DNA of 64,000 nt. Source: Linnemannia hyalina (taxonomy: Eukaryota; Mortierellomycota; Mortierellomycetes; Mortierellales; Mortierellaceae). Below, one piece after another: positions 1 through 12,569 of the stretch (the first letter of the stretch is position 1; every line of letters begins with the position of its first letter). The DNA lies in contig JAHRHY010000012.1 of the NCBI GenBank assembly GCA_019671135.1, forward strand, positions 1,488,001 through 1,552,000, written 5' to 3'. The position numbers and the translations under genes are program-made. Below the pieces are notes generated by a model. That model was not told where the DNA came from, ran no database searches, and saw only the letters and a program-made list of their open reading frames with translations.

Positions 1-3000
1 TGTACATGTACCAACTGGTCATTGGGGAGGACGAAACACACGTCCCCCAACCATTGACTGTCCATCGTACGTCGTTCGGTTCGGCGCTTTATGCAAGCCG
101 GAGGGCTCACTCCCCTCACTCTCTACCTTTCTTTCTTCCCCTTTCTTTCGTTCTCCTCTCCCCTCTCTCTCCTCCCCTGATACCTTTAGCCATTCACGAT
201 GACCCGTTTATCTACTTACTTCTCCTATGTCTATAGTAGTTACTAAAGTGAAAAATGGACGGCAAAATGTAAACCCATGTTTTTGGTTCCTGGGAAGGAT
301 TGGAATCTCAGATGGTGGATCTCTTACTCTTTCTGACACTCGTTGTTCATAAGGAAAACAACAAACACACATGGCATGAAAAAAAAACACTTACCCGATC
401 GAAAAAGGAAGGGTGAGATAGCAGTAGAAAAAGGCTGTGAACTACAAGAAACAAAAAGGGCGAAACCCAAAAAAATAAAAAATCAACGGAGTTGAGTTGG
501 TGTCTATGATGCGTGCTTTTCATTCCATGGAGAGGCTGTCCCAAAGTAAGGGGAAAGAATGGATGGATGGAATTGTGCAATTTTTTCTCTTGGGTTCACC
601 CTTTTTCGTTTTTTTGTTGGCCATTTGTGAATCCAGTTGGTCAACAGTACCAACGAACGAATAAGTAGCAGTAGTTCGTAGGTTGGATGGATGGGATGTG
701 GACGAAAAAAAAGCTGCCAAAGGAAGGGGCAGAAGTACAAAGGAAATCGTACATCAGTAGACCAGGTGGGCTACAAAGGACGAGAGAAAGACAAAGGAGG
801 GAAAGAGGTATGTGCCTCCAAAAGTAAGGAGAAGAGTGAGCCAACCCACAACGAAAAAAGAGCGCACAAGCAACATAGAAAATAAGGGAAAGGAGAGGGA
901 AGAGAAAATAAAAGGGAGGAGTAGAAGGAGATAGACCGATGGGATGGCACGAGTGCGGTGCCCCAAAGGGGAAAGAAAAACGAAGGGGAAGGAAGGCAAC
1001 TACTTTTTGTGAGGAGGCACACACAAACAAGTACACAAAATAATCAAAGGGGAGAAGAAAAAAAGGAAATGTAGAAAAGGTAAGAGATAAAGGACAACGC
1101 TACGATGCTTTCATGGACTCACTTATGCCATGCCCATGCCATGCCATGCTCATGCCCATCCTGTTCAATGTACACCTAATGTACATATACTGCATTGTGC
1201 TAAGAGTCCAATTGCTCATGCTTCATGTCGTGTATCCCTTGCGTGAGAGAAACCTATGTCTACAGTACATAAACAGCCATGCTGTTCCGACTATGATGGT
1301 ATTGAGCATGAGTGCACTCAAAAAAACGGTGTAGCTGCATAACATTGTGTCATCCTAGCAACATTTTTTGTGTTTTCGACGCGTAGAAGTATAAATAAGC
1401 GCAATTGGGCGTAGCAACACATACATGCGTGCTTGCTTTTTGTTCATAACTCAACATTCCTCAACCTACTTGCCGGAGTCAGGAGTTCATCGTTTGTTTG
1501 TTCTTGTGGTTACTCATCTTCTCTCTCCCATTCCAAATCACCACGATTTTTCCTGCTCCTTCCTTCCTTCCTTCCTTCCTTCCTTCCCATTAATCCCTTG
1601 TGTTTTTTTTCTCTTGTTTTGTTGCTCTCCTGCGAATAAACAAACGCACACCATGAGAACCGACAAAGTTGTTTTTTTTTTGATCCAAAATGCAATTAGT
1701 AAGTAAGAACAACGAACAGAAGGCACACAGACACAGACACGGACACGCTCCACGGAGTCCCGATCTGTGAGCGAGGAAAAAAAAGCAATGAAAGGCAAAA
1801 GGAGGAAGGCTGAGGGCATCAACACAAAATCCGCGAGAGCCCATATGGATTCGTGAAGAGAACCATGTTATCGCACGGGTTTGTTATGGACTCCAATACA
1901 GTGGTACCGTGTTGATATTTGATGGTGTTTTGGGCACGCTTAACTATCTATGAAGTTGTCTCCTTCATATAACATTTTCTGACATGGGCAAGATGTAAGC
2001 AATAGGAAGAAATGATCCAGATCGTAAGATTAATAGCACGGAGGCATGCGCTGTATGGGGTCTCCTTGAATGGATATGTAATATGTGCCCTGACTATTAG
2101 CAAAAAATTTAGACGAAAAAAGGATCCAAGGTGATGGGCGCTGCAAAGGGAAGAGGATTCGGGAATGATATCACCACATTTTGCATGCTTTTTTCATCCT
2201 CGCCTCATCCCATTGTTCTCTCTTCGTCTATCAGCCTCGCATTTTCTTCGTCTGCCAGTGGCGCAGAACAAAACGCGCTACGCGATAAAATATCACCTGA
2301 TTGTTTCACTTCTTCTGATCAGTGGCGAAGATCGTGACGATCCCCTATCGCGATAGAAACGCACAGTCAATATATGAATGCCCACATGTCGTAAAAAAAC
2401 CCTCGTGTCCCTATCACTCCCTCTTCTCCCTCCCTTCTCGTCATTCCTTCTTCTCGCCTCCCTCCCATCTCATTTTATTTCTCCTAGTAAAAACGAATTC
2501 GCTGGGAATTCTTGGTGTGCAGTCAATCCATGAACGCTCCACAACAGAACATACTGCACTTATTATCGTGCTTCTTCTCCATTTAATTTTCGTCCCCAGT
2601 CTGCCACCATCTGGTACGTGGCTCTCGGGACTAAAGAGGGGAAAACAAAGGAGGACAGAAAATAAGGAAGGAGGGAGGTGTGTGTGTTTGCAAAGGGGCA
2701 TTGATGACAACGAAGATTTTTAAGGGATCGGCACGGCAACGAAAAGGGAATGTGAAAGGGGGACTTGGCTTGGATAAGCACCTGAACAAAACACCAGAGC
2801 GTACAAAAACAACACCAAGCGCCCCCGCCCCTCCCCGTCGTGGATCATGTTGCTCTCTTTGAATGTGCAGAACTTCCATGTGGGAATCATGTATATGAGA
2901 GAAGAACAATACCAATCATCGACATAGCGAACGACAAGAGGGTGAGTTGAATACGTCAAGGAGACGAAGACAAGCTCAAAAAAAAAAGTGGCGAATCATT

Positions 3001-3246
3001 CATTGTCTGTAGGCCAGTCGTATGGCGACACCTTTTGATTACGAGATCCTACCCCTCCGCATGTTTACATGACTACAAAAGTAAAATGTTATTATGAGGT
3101 GCTTTGTTTTGACTAGATAGTTGAGAGGGAAAAAAGGAAATTGGGAAAATGAAATGAGGAGGTCGTGATGTTGTGAACATGTACATACATTACTTCAAAA
3201 AAATGTGTTATTCTCAGCGGGAGATAGAAGGAAACTTCCAAAGGCA
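1..3246. other. intergenic, no gene recognised
   Basis: No reading frame here has a recognisable domain or plausible splice structure. The stretch is AT- and purine-rich with short low-complexity tracts: a (TTCC)n run at 1558-1588 and degenerate ATGCC/CATGCC repeats at about 1124-1155. A TATAAATA string lies at 1390-1397 but no gene follows it. The right end is the 3' flank of the GH9 gene. Confidence 0.6.
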
Positions 3247-6200
3247 CTACGTAGCGCGGTGAACATCCTGAAGAAGAGTAGGTTGACCTTGACCGTGACC
3301 AACCTCCAAGGCCTCAACATCTCTATCGTTACGATTCCTTGGGGGAGCAGATCGCTTGACGACATACTTGGGCATGCTCTTCTCTGCCGACCGTTGTTTC
3401 CGGGCAGCAGCCCAGGCTCGGATTTGGTCCCGCTTCCGATAACACACGAAGGCTCCGATGGCGACCGCGACAAAAATCGAGCCGACAACAATGAGGATGA
3501 TCTGCCAGACAGCCATGCCGTTCAAGATTGGTGGCAGGTCAGGACGACCAGCGACGATGGTCACATAGGGAGGAGAGGACGTAGCTGTCGAGACCATGTG
3601 GGCCATCAACCCTTGGAAAGGTGCATTATAATCCAATGCGACCTATATTAAGAAATGGAGAGAAGTTAGCAAAAATGATTTTCTTGTCAAACAAAAGCGC
3701 GTTCTAGACACACCTCCGAAAACACCAATGCAACACATGCCTCGCTTTGCTCCCATTTGTCACGCTCATCCAGGAAACGATCATTCTTGTCGGGTCCTCC
3801 AACAAGAGCACCGTAAAGCGTCCAGCGTTCCACACTGGGAGAGGTGTTGATGTTGTTAATGTCGGTACCGCCCGAGGCAGGGGCAGAGTGAGGGTTGGCA
3901 GGCGAGTTGGGGTGAACGCCGACAACATAGGGCGTCCTCTCCGGGTTCTCGCCCAACAGGTACTCGACTTGGCTCAAAGCAAACTTTGAGTACTTCTCAA
4001 TCCGGTCCCGATCGCTGTTGCCTGTTGCGTTCATGTTGTTGGCCAAGATCTGAAGAGCAAACGCAGCGTTGGCTGCCACCACCGACGAGTCCTGTTGAGA
4101 GTTGCCGTTGGAGTAAAAGAGCCCACCTTCAGTAAACATGTTGGGCTTGTCGGCAGCGGCAACAGAGTCGGCATATTTTTGGGCAAACCCTTGCCACTTC
4201 GTCCGAAGAGCTGGAGGGGTCGCACCGGCCATGAGGACATAAACCATTGACGACTTGTCGTCCCATGTGATGGTGTTGATCTGGACGGAGCCAGCGTTGA
4301 GTTGGCTGATATAGTTGTCAGCCTTAGTCGCAAAAGACGCATCCTGTGTCAGCTTGTACATCCACGCGGCGCCCCAGGCTAGCTCATCTATGAATCCCGA
4401 GGATTCATAGCAGCATGTGACAGCAGGTACAACCTTTTGATAAGCCTGTTGAGGTCGAGCCGTCTCTGCGACGTTGAAAAGCGACGTCGCATGGGTCTGG
4501 AGTGTGGTGGCGTAGGTGGTGTCTTTGAGTTTGTCGCGATAGAGCATGGAGCAGGCCGCGAATGCGGCGGCAGCATCAGCCATGACGTCTGTTCCTGGGC
4601 TGGTGTTGGTGACCTTGAATGAAGTACGGGGCAGAGGGATACCGGAATCGGGACCCCAGTAGTTGTTGTCGACTTCGTTTAATCCGACTTGGACATAGAG
4701 CGTGTTATCGTTGGGATGTGCCTTGATCAGCCAGTCCATGCCCCAGCGAACCATCTGGTCAAGGTAATGTGTTTGGTTGGCGAGTTGGTATCCGTCCCAG
4801 AACTCCAATGCGCCCCAGCATGTCTCTGTCATTGTAAACGTTAATGGGAAGATGAACTTCATGTAATCCCCCGCGTCGTAATATCCCTATCGTTGGTTGA
4901 TGTTGAGAAAGTTGATTTCTGTCAGCAACCGATATGTGAACATGAGTGTCATCCCTTGTAGGTCGATTGGCAACAGCTGCCAGACTACCATGGGGACATG
5001 ATTGCATGAGACTTACTCCAGAGAGATCCACGCCGGAATCCTTGCCGTCATTCAGGGCCGAGTCATTACGCTATTACATGATTGAAACAATAAAAGCAAG
5101 GAAAAGAAGGCGTAAATAATTATACACAATAATGGTCGCGGCAAAGAGATGTGCCGGTCTCAGACGAGGGAGAAAGGAGGGAAAGGGGGCTGTTGCCAAA
5201 ATGGTTTTAAATATCCAACCTCCAACCCAGCATATAACATCTTGATACCCATACACTTTCAAATGTTTGTGCTCAGGCTGCAGGCTCAGACCCTGACCAA
5301 GGCTCACATACAGCATATTGCAACTATACTGTATTCAGCCAAACAATCCCGCAAACTCAACACAATCGTAATTTTAGAGGAGAACGGACATTTTTTTTGT
5401 CCTTGCTTGCTTCTTGTGCACCAAACCCTTCACAACACCTCACAGACAAACACTGCAGTGCCAATCTATATGTGTGTGTTGATCTATTGCCCTCCCCTCT
5501 TGTCTTTGTAAGATGCAGGGCATGCCTAGTCCATTATTTTATACTGCCCCATCCAAACGATAAACGCCAAAACGCAAATGGGTAGGGTTCCTATTAAGAA
5601 AACGGTGTCATTGGTCACACTCTATGCTTTACACTCGTCATGATTGAAGAACTTACCCAAGTAACGCGTTGATCCGCAGGTAGTTTTCCTGACCGTTGTG
5701 CCTCGTAGAACAGAAACATGTAGTCTAACAGCCTATTTAACAGGGCAACGAGAAAATGAATGTTTGTCAGTCTTGCTCAACATAAATGCCATAAGGTATC
5801 AATCGACATCAATTTGCACCATTCCCCATCGACTAAGATTGCCAACGAGAGGACAAAGATGATACTGCTCTTGATCATCCATGGAGCAAGCGCAATGTGT
5901 AACAAGCACTTCTTCATTCTCTCACAGCGTTTCATCCTCTGACACAATAATATGTCGACAAAATGAATGGGGCGTATGAAAAAACAAAGGCAAGGAGTGA
6001 GAGAGAAAGTGACATACTTGACGTATTCTGGATCGGGGAAAGAAGGGCTATCCCTAGTGGAGAGAGGCTCTGCTGGATAGATGGGTGGCATGTTTGGAGA
6101 GAAAGGCGCCGTTGCTGATGGTTGTGGTTCGGCTGTGACCCCAGGGCCCGTAGTAGTAGTGGGTGTAACTGGAGTTGGAGAAGGAGCCAGTGATGGTTGT

Positions 6201-6289
6201 GGTGCGGGCGACTCTTCCTGAGCAAAGACAACTGCAGTAGCCATCAGGGCCACAGCAACGACAAGGGTCAGACGTAATGAGGGTCTCAT
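3247..6289 (-). CDS. GH9 endoglucanase (cellulase) with C-terminal membrane anchor
   Basis: Five exons on the minus strand: 6289-6018, 5732-5657, 5070-5017, 4886-3741 and 3642-3247, giving 647 aa. The ATG at 6289 opens a signal peptide (residues 1-23, ending VVFA), then a Pro/Thr/Ser-rich linker to about residue 80. The GH9 (alpha/alpha)6 domain carries YYDAGDY at 136-142, whose two aspartates are the family's base-side residues, and the proton-donor region FLDERDKWEQSE-VALDYNA around Glu516. It should hydrolyse beta-1,4-glucan. Residues about 559-584 are a hydrophobic helix followed by a basic tail of about 60 residues (CYRKRD...), so the enzyme is probably a type I plasma-membrane protein with the catalytic domain outside. 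The usual PHHR motif is replaced by NPHSAP. The last intron must use a GC donor (3740) for the catalytic signature to read correctly; a GT donor at 3713 is also in frame and would add nine residues. Confidence 0.9.
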
Positions 6290-9200
6290 TCTTCTGTTCT
6301 AGTTTATGTGTGCTTGTTTGTTGTTAACTGGTGACGAATGACGAATGAAGGTGGGTGTGTTGATGGAGGGAAGGGAAAGGGAGGAAGGGCGAGGAGAGGG
6401 AAGGAGTGAAATAATAACAGGAGGAGAAGAAGGAGGAGAGACGGAGGTGCGCAAGACTAATGGCGGTCGGGGTTTAGTGGAATGAACGAGGTGCTCGTTC
6501 GCAAGGAGGGGACGAGGAGATGATCAAAAATGAGAGGGATGAGGCAATGCAGAAAAGAAAAGAGAGGGGGAAAGAAAAGAAAGGAAAGCCAAGTTAAAGA
6601 AAGGGAAGGGCAAAGACGAAAGGTGCGCCCTTTTTGCGGTTAAATAAATAAGAATGGAGAGGTCGATTGTGATTGTGTGACGGGTTGGAAATGCCTGTTG
6701 GTTATTTCCAGGGACAGGGGCAGGAACAGGACGCAGAAAAGGTGTCTCAGGAAGGAGAGGAGGACAGTGCCACAACAACCGTCAAAACGGGTTTCTGGAC
6801 CACAGGGACAGAGAGAAAAAGAAATCTCAACTCAATAATTCGACAGCCCATTTTTCACTCGCTTCCTTCATTCCTTGTTCACACATGCCTGCCCAGCATC
6901 CTCCCTCACTCTTCTTGATTGTCGATACCGTATCGACCATCTACATTCTTCAATTGCGAATGCCCCTCTTGCTTGTCTCCTTCTCTCTCTTGTCCGCCAA
7001 CCCCTGCTTTTCAACTTCCAGTTCAGCCAAACAAATAATTTTCATTCGGAGCGAAGGAAGGAACGAGCGACAACAAAAAGAAATCACCGATCAAACAACA
7101 CCGAGCAGAGAGGGTGAGCAGTTCTCTCTATCCCTATTTTGTCCCCTTCTGTCCATTCGGGGAGGCCATCCTGCCCATATATGAACCAAATGAACCCTCG
7201 GTCCCTCACCCACGCAATAGCAGCTCAGCAGAACGCATACCTTCCTTACTGCTCGTTAATGCTACACGCCTTGGCCCGGTAAACAACACCCTAATACGTT
7301 ACTTAGTTCTCTAGATATTAGCCATTTTCTTGGGGATACTATCTCTCGTTTAATCATTCCTGTCTACCTCTCAGTCCCTGTGCAACCCAGCGGCATTAGC
7401 AATCTACTCTAGAAAGAAAATTCTTCTTCTCGCATCACCCAAGCTCTCAAAAAACCAGCCAGGGACTGGGAGATCATTGTTCCCTTCCTTCCCCTTCTCG
7501 CGCCAATATTGCTCCTGAACAATAAGATAACTTATTGTGGCTGTGGCGTTTTTTTTTTTGCGCTTTCTGTCTTCCAAACTCGCGTTCCTTTTCGCAGCAA
7601 TCGATTTATACCTGGCATTCCTTCCCTACCCTTCCCTGGTCTTTCCTTTCCCCGCTCAATAGCATCTATCTATTTTTGATACACGGAAATCCACAATCGC
7701 AATCGGCCAACCGGACATCCTATCCAGCCTTGATTCGAGCACCTACCCACTCCGTCTCTCTGTCTCTCCGTCGATAAAAAAAGAATATTGCCTCATGCTG
7801 AAAAACGTCGTATTCTTTTTCCCAGCTCAGGGGAAGGAGAACCGCAAGCCAAAGAGCGAAAGTAGATGATAAGATTCATCGCCTATTTTATCCTCGCTTC
7901 GTTAAGGAAAGACGTAAAAGGGAGGGGCGACCTGCGCATTTTGAGTAGTGCGCTAATTGATAGAAGGGAGAGGGCTGTTCAGTTCAGGCCAGGGCCGTGC
8001 AATACAACACAAGGGGGGTTTGGAATTCATGCCGCTTACAACAGTAACAAAACCAATTGCGCGTTCCTTTTTCGTCGGTTTGTAATGCGAAAAATGCTTT
8101 CTCGGCTTTTAGGGAAGCCGAAGATGCCGCGGGTCAAGAGCGTCAATCCGTGAGTGTAGTCATTGCGGGTCTTGAGTGAGCCAAATGAGAAGAGGAGTAG
8201 AGGGAACATCGCTGGCTGTTATTCTTGGAGATGACTAGTGGTGGACAATGCGCCCCTCTGCGACGAAAGACTTGTTGCAGGGGTTGGGGCTCTGTTAAAA
8301 GTCGGAGAAAATAAAAAGCCTACAGTTCCGGGTTTAGTATTTTGGTACTGTATCAATTGAAACTGAAGGTGGAAAGTTGCCACCAAAAAAAACTTGCAGA
8401 GAAAAAATATTGGAGCGTTCGGTCACATGACCAAAAAAAGGCTTAGGTCTGGAGGATTCTTTTGACAAATGAGTACCTGTCATTTTAATTAGAGTTGGCT
8501 GACCAAAGACGCCGAAGCTGAGAAGCTGAGAAGTGAGGTGAGCAATATGGTTCCTTACACCTCATCGAAGAACCTTGATGACCTGCATCAAAGCATGGAT
8601 ACCGAGAACCAAAACGCAGGAGGAGGAAGGAGGAGGGAGGAAAAGAAATTTCGCCTTCAGCAAAGCAGACTTTCTGCCTTTCGATGTTTCCGCTTCTCCG
8701 AATGCTTCGTTTGTCGTATGAAAAAAGTAGGGTGTGTTTGCAGTTGTAGTCGCATTTTATTATCTTCGAGTTGAGGCTAAAAGATTTTTTTGTTTGTTTT
8801 GCTTTTGAAGCAAAAGCAGGAGTTTTTTTTATTTTGTTTTGTGTTCGACCCCTGTCAATTTCCAGTAATTAGTTGTCTCGTACGTACCCAATCGAATGCC
8901 GTTCGATAAGAGAGTGTAAGCCATGATTTTTATGTTTTTATCGCAGAAATGTCTCTGTATGTAGAGTGGATAGGTATGCGAATATTTTGTTCGCTATGGA
9001 CATGCAAACGTGTGTGAGGGGGAAGGGGAATGAGCAGGCACAGTAATCCTATGTGCTCTTTTTTTTTTTTTTTTTTATTATTTCGACTCCATCCCATGTC
9101 CACGAGGGCAAAAGGCTGTCATCTCCAGACAGTATTCATCATTTATTATCACCCCTGGGCGTCATATCAGTCTATTACTGTTATCACACTTTTTTGGTTT

Positions 9201-10051
9201 CACACCACTCTTTATCAATCTCACTCACACACATACGCCACCATCACTTCTTTACTTTAGGGCGTCCATCCTGGCTGCCTCTCTCTCTTATTCTGTTACC
9301 AGGGTCTCATCCTCCTCTCCGCCAGAAAGAAGTATGTACATGTACCCACTGGTGCGAATCCCTCGGAGGAACCCAATTAATAATAATACTTCTTCTTTGT
9401 TAGCCTAGTGGTTCATGGGTACCTGACCATGTGTGTGCTCAACAATCAAAATTGAACTCTCCAACGGGCGTCAGTGTTTGTCGCTTTTAGTCTCAGCCCT
9501 CAACCCCCCTCCCTCCCATTCTCCCCCTGCCCCTGCCCGTTGTTGGCATTTTTTTTTGTGGTTCTCTCTACTCTTCCCCTCCACTTCCTTTCCTTTCTCT
9601 TTTCTATTCCCATCCTCCCGCCCTTTCCCTTGCCTCTCTTCCCTTCTTCCCTTCCTACTTCCCCTACTCCCTCTCTTCCTCTCCTCCATCCCTCTTCCTA
9701 CCCGCCCCTTTTCCTCCATCCTTTTCCTTTGCTCCTCCTGTCCTCCTGTTTGTCTCTTCCCTTCAGACAAGCATACTCACTCCTCCTCTCTTTACCTCTC
9801 CTCCCATTTGGTCTGGTCCCATCCCGGGTCCTACCTTCCGTCTTCTTTCACTCGCTCCTCATCCCTCTCCTCGGGTTCCCATCACCAACTCCCTTTTATC
9901 AACCAACCACTTTCGTCTTTTCGCATTACGGTCCTTGCAAAAACGAACATCACCTTTCTTCCGCCCAGCCCCTTTCTTTTTCTCTCCGCTCACTTTTTCA
10001 CTACCCTCTTCTCTCCCCCAGCATCAAAAAAGAAAGCTCAGCCAAAAAAAA
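6290..10051. other. 3.8 kb divergent intergenic region
   Basis: This lies between the start codons of the divergent GH9 and KCH1-like genes. No coding exon is supported. Short frames around 7866-8153 and 8538-8774 have no family resemblance. T-runs occur at about 7549-7558 and 9059-9076. A segment at 9334-9353 (TGTACATGTACCCACTGGT) closely matches the first 20 bases of the window. Confidence 0.55.
9480..10051 (+). promoter_or_regulatory. long pyrimidine-rich leader upstream of KCH1-like gene
   Basis: About 550 bases before the start codon are almost entirely C and T on the coding strand. CT-rich core promoters and leaders are common just upstream of well-expressed fungal genes. Similar but shorter tracts precede ALG5, PDB1 and the zinc-finger gene here. 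A promoter or 5' UTR role is inferred from position and composition only. Confidence 0.4.
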
Positions 10052-11905
10052 ATGGGTGCTCACTGGAAGCGCGAAAAGGTCCAGGACCACAAGTTCGACT
10101 TTATCAACGTCGATGACTTTATCGACAACTCGTGCTGGCGACAGTTTCGCTATATGATGGTCTTCCTCATCATCATCCGTGGTATCCTTGTCTACTGCTC
10201 CGATATCTTCACCGCCGTCAACTTGTGGACCAACAAGAACCCCACCTCTTTCATTAAGCCAAATCGAGATGGGCAACTCGACTTGGGTATCGGAGGCATT
10301 AAGCTGTCCATGGAGGTGTACAAGTACCTCTTCACGGGCTGTATCGTGCTTGGCCTTCTTCTCCTTGCCCTCGACATCCGCAGAGCCAACGGTATCATCG
10401 CTTCCAGGGACATTTCCTATGCCTTCACCTCCCAGATTGCAGCACGGTACTATACCGTCCGCTCCTACCCCCATTACTGCTTCTTTGCCGAGATTGACAG
10501 CTCCAAAAAGTTTGTCGACAACGTCGCCTTCTTTGTCTTCTTCACCTTCAGAAGTGAGTACTGGTCTTTCTTTGGTTATTGACTTTGTATGTTGCAGTGT
10601 GTAAACGACTGTCTACTAACAAACGTCTCCTCTTTTCTCTCAACCAAAACGTGGGTATCGTAAAATAGACTGGAAACGCTTATTACTCGCCGATGCTCCT
10701 CGTCAGCTCATCAACATGACAATGCTCTATCAGGTTTTCAAGGACCATTTCGACAGTACCTTCTTCGAGTGGAATTCTTATATCGGCAGCGAGGATTCAG
10801 ATCTCTTCAAGAAGATCGCTCTCGGCGCCATGATGTTCACAGTGACAGTCTTCGTCTTCAACATGCTCTCCTTCATCGCCGCCGTTTGCATGTACATCCC
10901 TCTAGTCAGCCATATTCAGGGCAACCTCAAGGAGTACTGCTGCTACAAGATCGACAAGCGGTAAAGGATCGAATAACTTGCGGTTTTTTTTTGCTGTTCC
11001 ACTCCAAGAAAGAACGTTTTGAACACGGATGGGCTCTTACTAATACCTCCCTGTCCCTTTATGTATGGCTTTTGTAATGTATCGTGTTTGGGCTGGGCGG
11101 ACAATCTAGAATCGAAGAGTTGATCAAGAAGAACACGAAGAACAGAGCCAACGCAGCAAAGTCCAAGGGCGGTAAGGACATTGCCCTGGATTACATGGGA
11201 AAGCCCACTCTCCCCCAGGTCGATATTATAGATTCAGCGCCCTCCCCTGCGGCGCCACCTCCACGAAACCCCTACAACAAGGGTGGCTATGGACACCAAC
11301 AGCAGGATTACGACTATGGCTACAGCACTCAACCATCAGGAGGATACAACCCCAGCCCACAACAAGCCGGTTACACCCAAAACTATGGCAACGAGGACTA
11401 TTTCCAGGCCAAACCTGTTTACAACAACAGCAGTAGCAAGGGCAACTACCAACAGCAGCGTGGCGGTGGTGGTGGTGGTAAGGGCGATGGTGGATTTGAT
11501 CCTTATGCCGAATCGGCATTCACGACAGAAGACGCTTATGACCAACACTCGGGCACCGGCAGCCAGGACCAACTTCATTCCCAAAAGTCGCGCGACAACC
11601 ACTACAACGCCGCCCAGACACCGCGTGGTGGAGGAAACAGTGGAGGCAGTGGCGTCAAGTATGACGACTACTCGCACCTTAGATCGGCGTCACCTTTGCC
11701 TTCGCAGCATGGCTCTGACCTCGACAGCAACCATTACAGCAACCATAGCGGTACTGGGTACAACAACAGTAACACCAATAACGGCGGATATTATAGGAAC
11801 GATTCGTACTCGACGACGCACGGCAACAATGGTAGTGGTGGAGGGGGAGGCACGCCGCAGCGTCCTCGCCGGAACGACCAAAGTTCCAACTACCGCAACT
11901 ACTAG
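10052..11905 (+). CDS. KCH1: KCH-family fungal potassium channel/transporter (Kch1/Prm6-like)
   Basis: Three exons (10052-10553, 10669-10960, 11110-11905) encode 529 aa. The membrane half contains several hydrophobic helices, for example MMVFLIIIRGILVY, LFTGCIVLGLLLLAL and MMFTVTVFVFNMLSFIAA. It also has the segment WKRLLLADAPRQLIN, which resembles the conserved region of the yeast Kch1/Prm6 family. Those proteins mediate low-affinity K+ uptake at the plasma membrane and help trigger calcium influx during pheromone or stress responses. The last 270 residues are soluble and low in complexity, rich in Gly, Asn, Gln, Ser and Tyr, with polyglycine runs; they are probably a disordered cytosolic tail. 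The start follows an A-rich stretch directly after a CT-rich leader. The family call is by motif resemblance, the gene name by family, and the function is inferred from yeast. Confidence 0.75.
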
Positions 11906-12569
11906 CCCTTTCCTTTCCATTCTCCTTAATATAAACATGTTTTAGTGCAGGTATTTGTTGATGTTGGTGCCAACGCACAAACAACAAGGACGTTCTGAGT
12001 GGTTTTTTTTTTCATAGAAAAATCACCACAGCCGTTGAAAGCATTAGTTTGGAAAGCCAGTCAGGCGCTGCAAAACTGGCGTGGGCGACTGCGACTGGCC
12101 CATTGGTGCTTTTGTATGTGGGTACAGTGGAGGGGGTGTGTCTTTCGATGGTTTATTTGAGAGCACCAATGAAAGAATAAGAGACGAGTGCTCAATTGCT
12201 TTGTTTCTGTGTTTTGTATGTGCCTGAGTGACATTAGATTTGGACACTGACAAAGGCGCCCATCGAATCTATGTCGATTGGGCTATTGTCTCTGTGGAGA
12301 GGCGATCATTGTATTTGGGCAGGCAGGCTGGATGCCTCCATCTTTTCTTTTCCTTTGGTCCTTTTCATACCTTCCCCACTTCCTCTCCTTTTCTTCTCCT
12401 TCTACTCCCCTCTCTCGCCTCCTTACTTCCCTTCTTTCACGACACTCACTTAACGACTCAATTCTTACCTTCTCTTTTCTCGTCTTTTCCTCACTTCTCA
12501 CCGTTTCATCCACATCGTCTCATTCATCGTCACGTCGTCTCAACTCAGTCTGACCGTTACAACAACATC
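11906..12569. other. intergenic between KCH1-like and ALG5
   Basis: This holds the 3' flank of the KCH1-like gene (T-run near 12003) and the CT-rich leader of ALG5 at about 12340-12550. No gene is seen. Confidence 0.6.

Noticed and set aside
3714..3740. Use of the GT donor at 3713 for the main GH9 model
   Set aside because: It is in frame but breaks the spacing of the active-site signature; kept only as a possible alternative isoform.
9334..9430. tRNA-like pieces (GGTGCGAATCC and GCCTAGTGGTT)
   Set aside because: The two boxes are in the wrong order and do not form a cloverleaf.
9433..10116. 227-codon open frame before the KCH1-like gene
   Set aside because: It is made of Ser, Pro, Leu and Phe from a CT-rich leader and ends in another frame of the true KCH1 exon.
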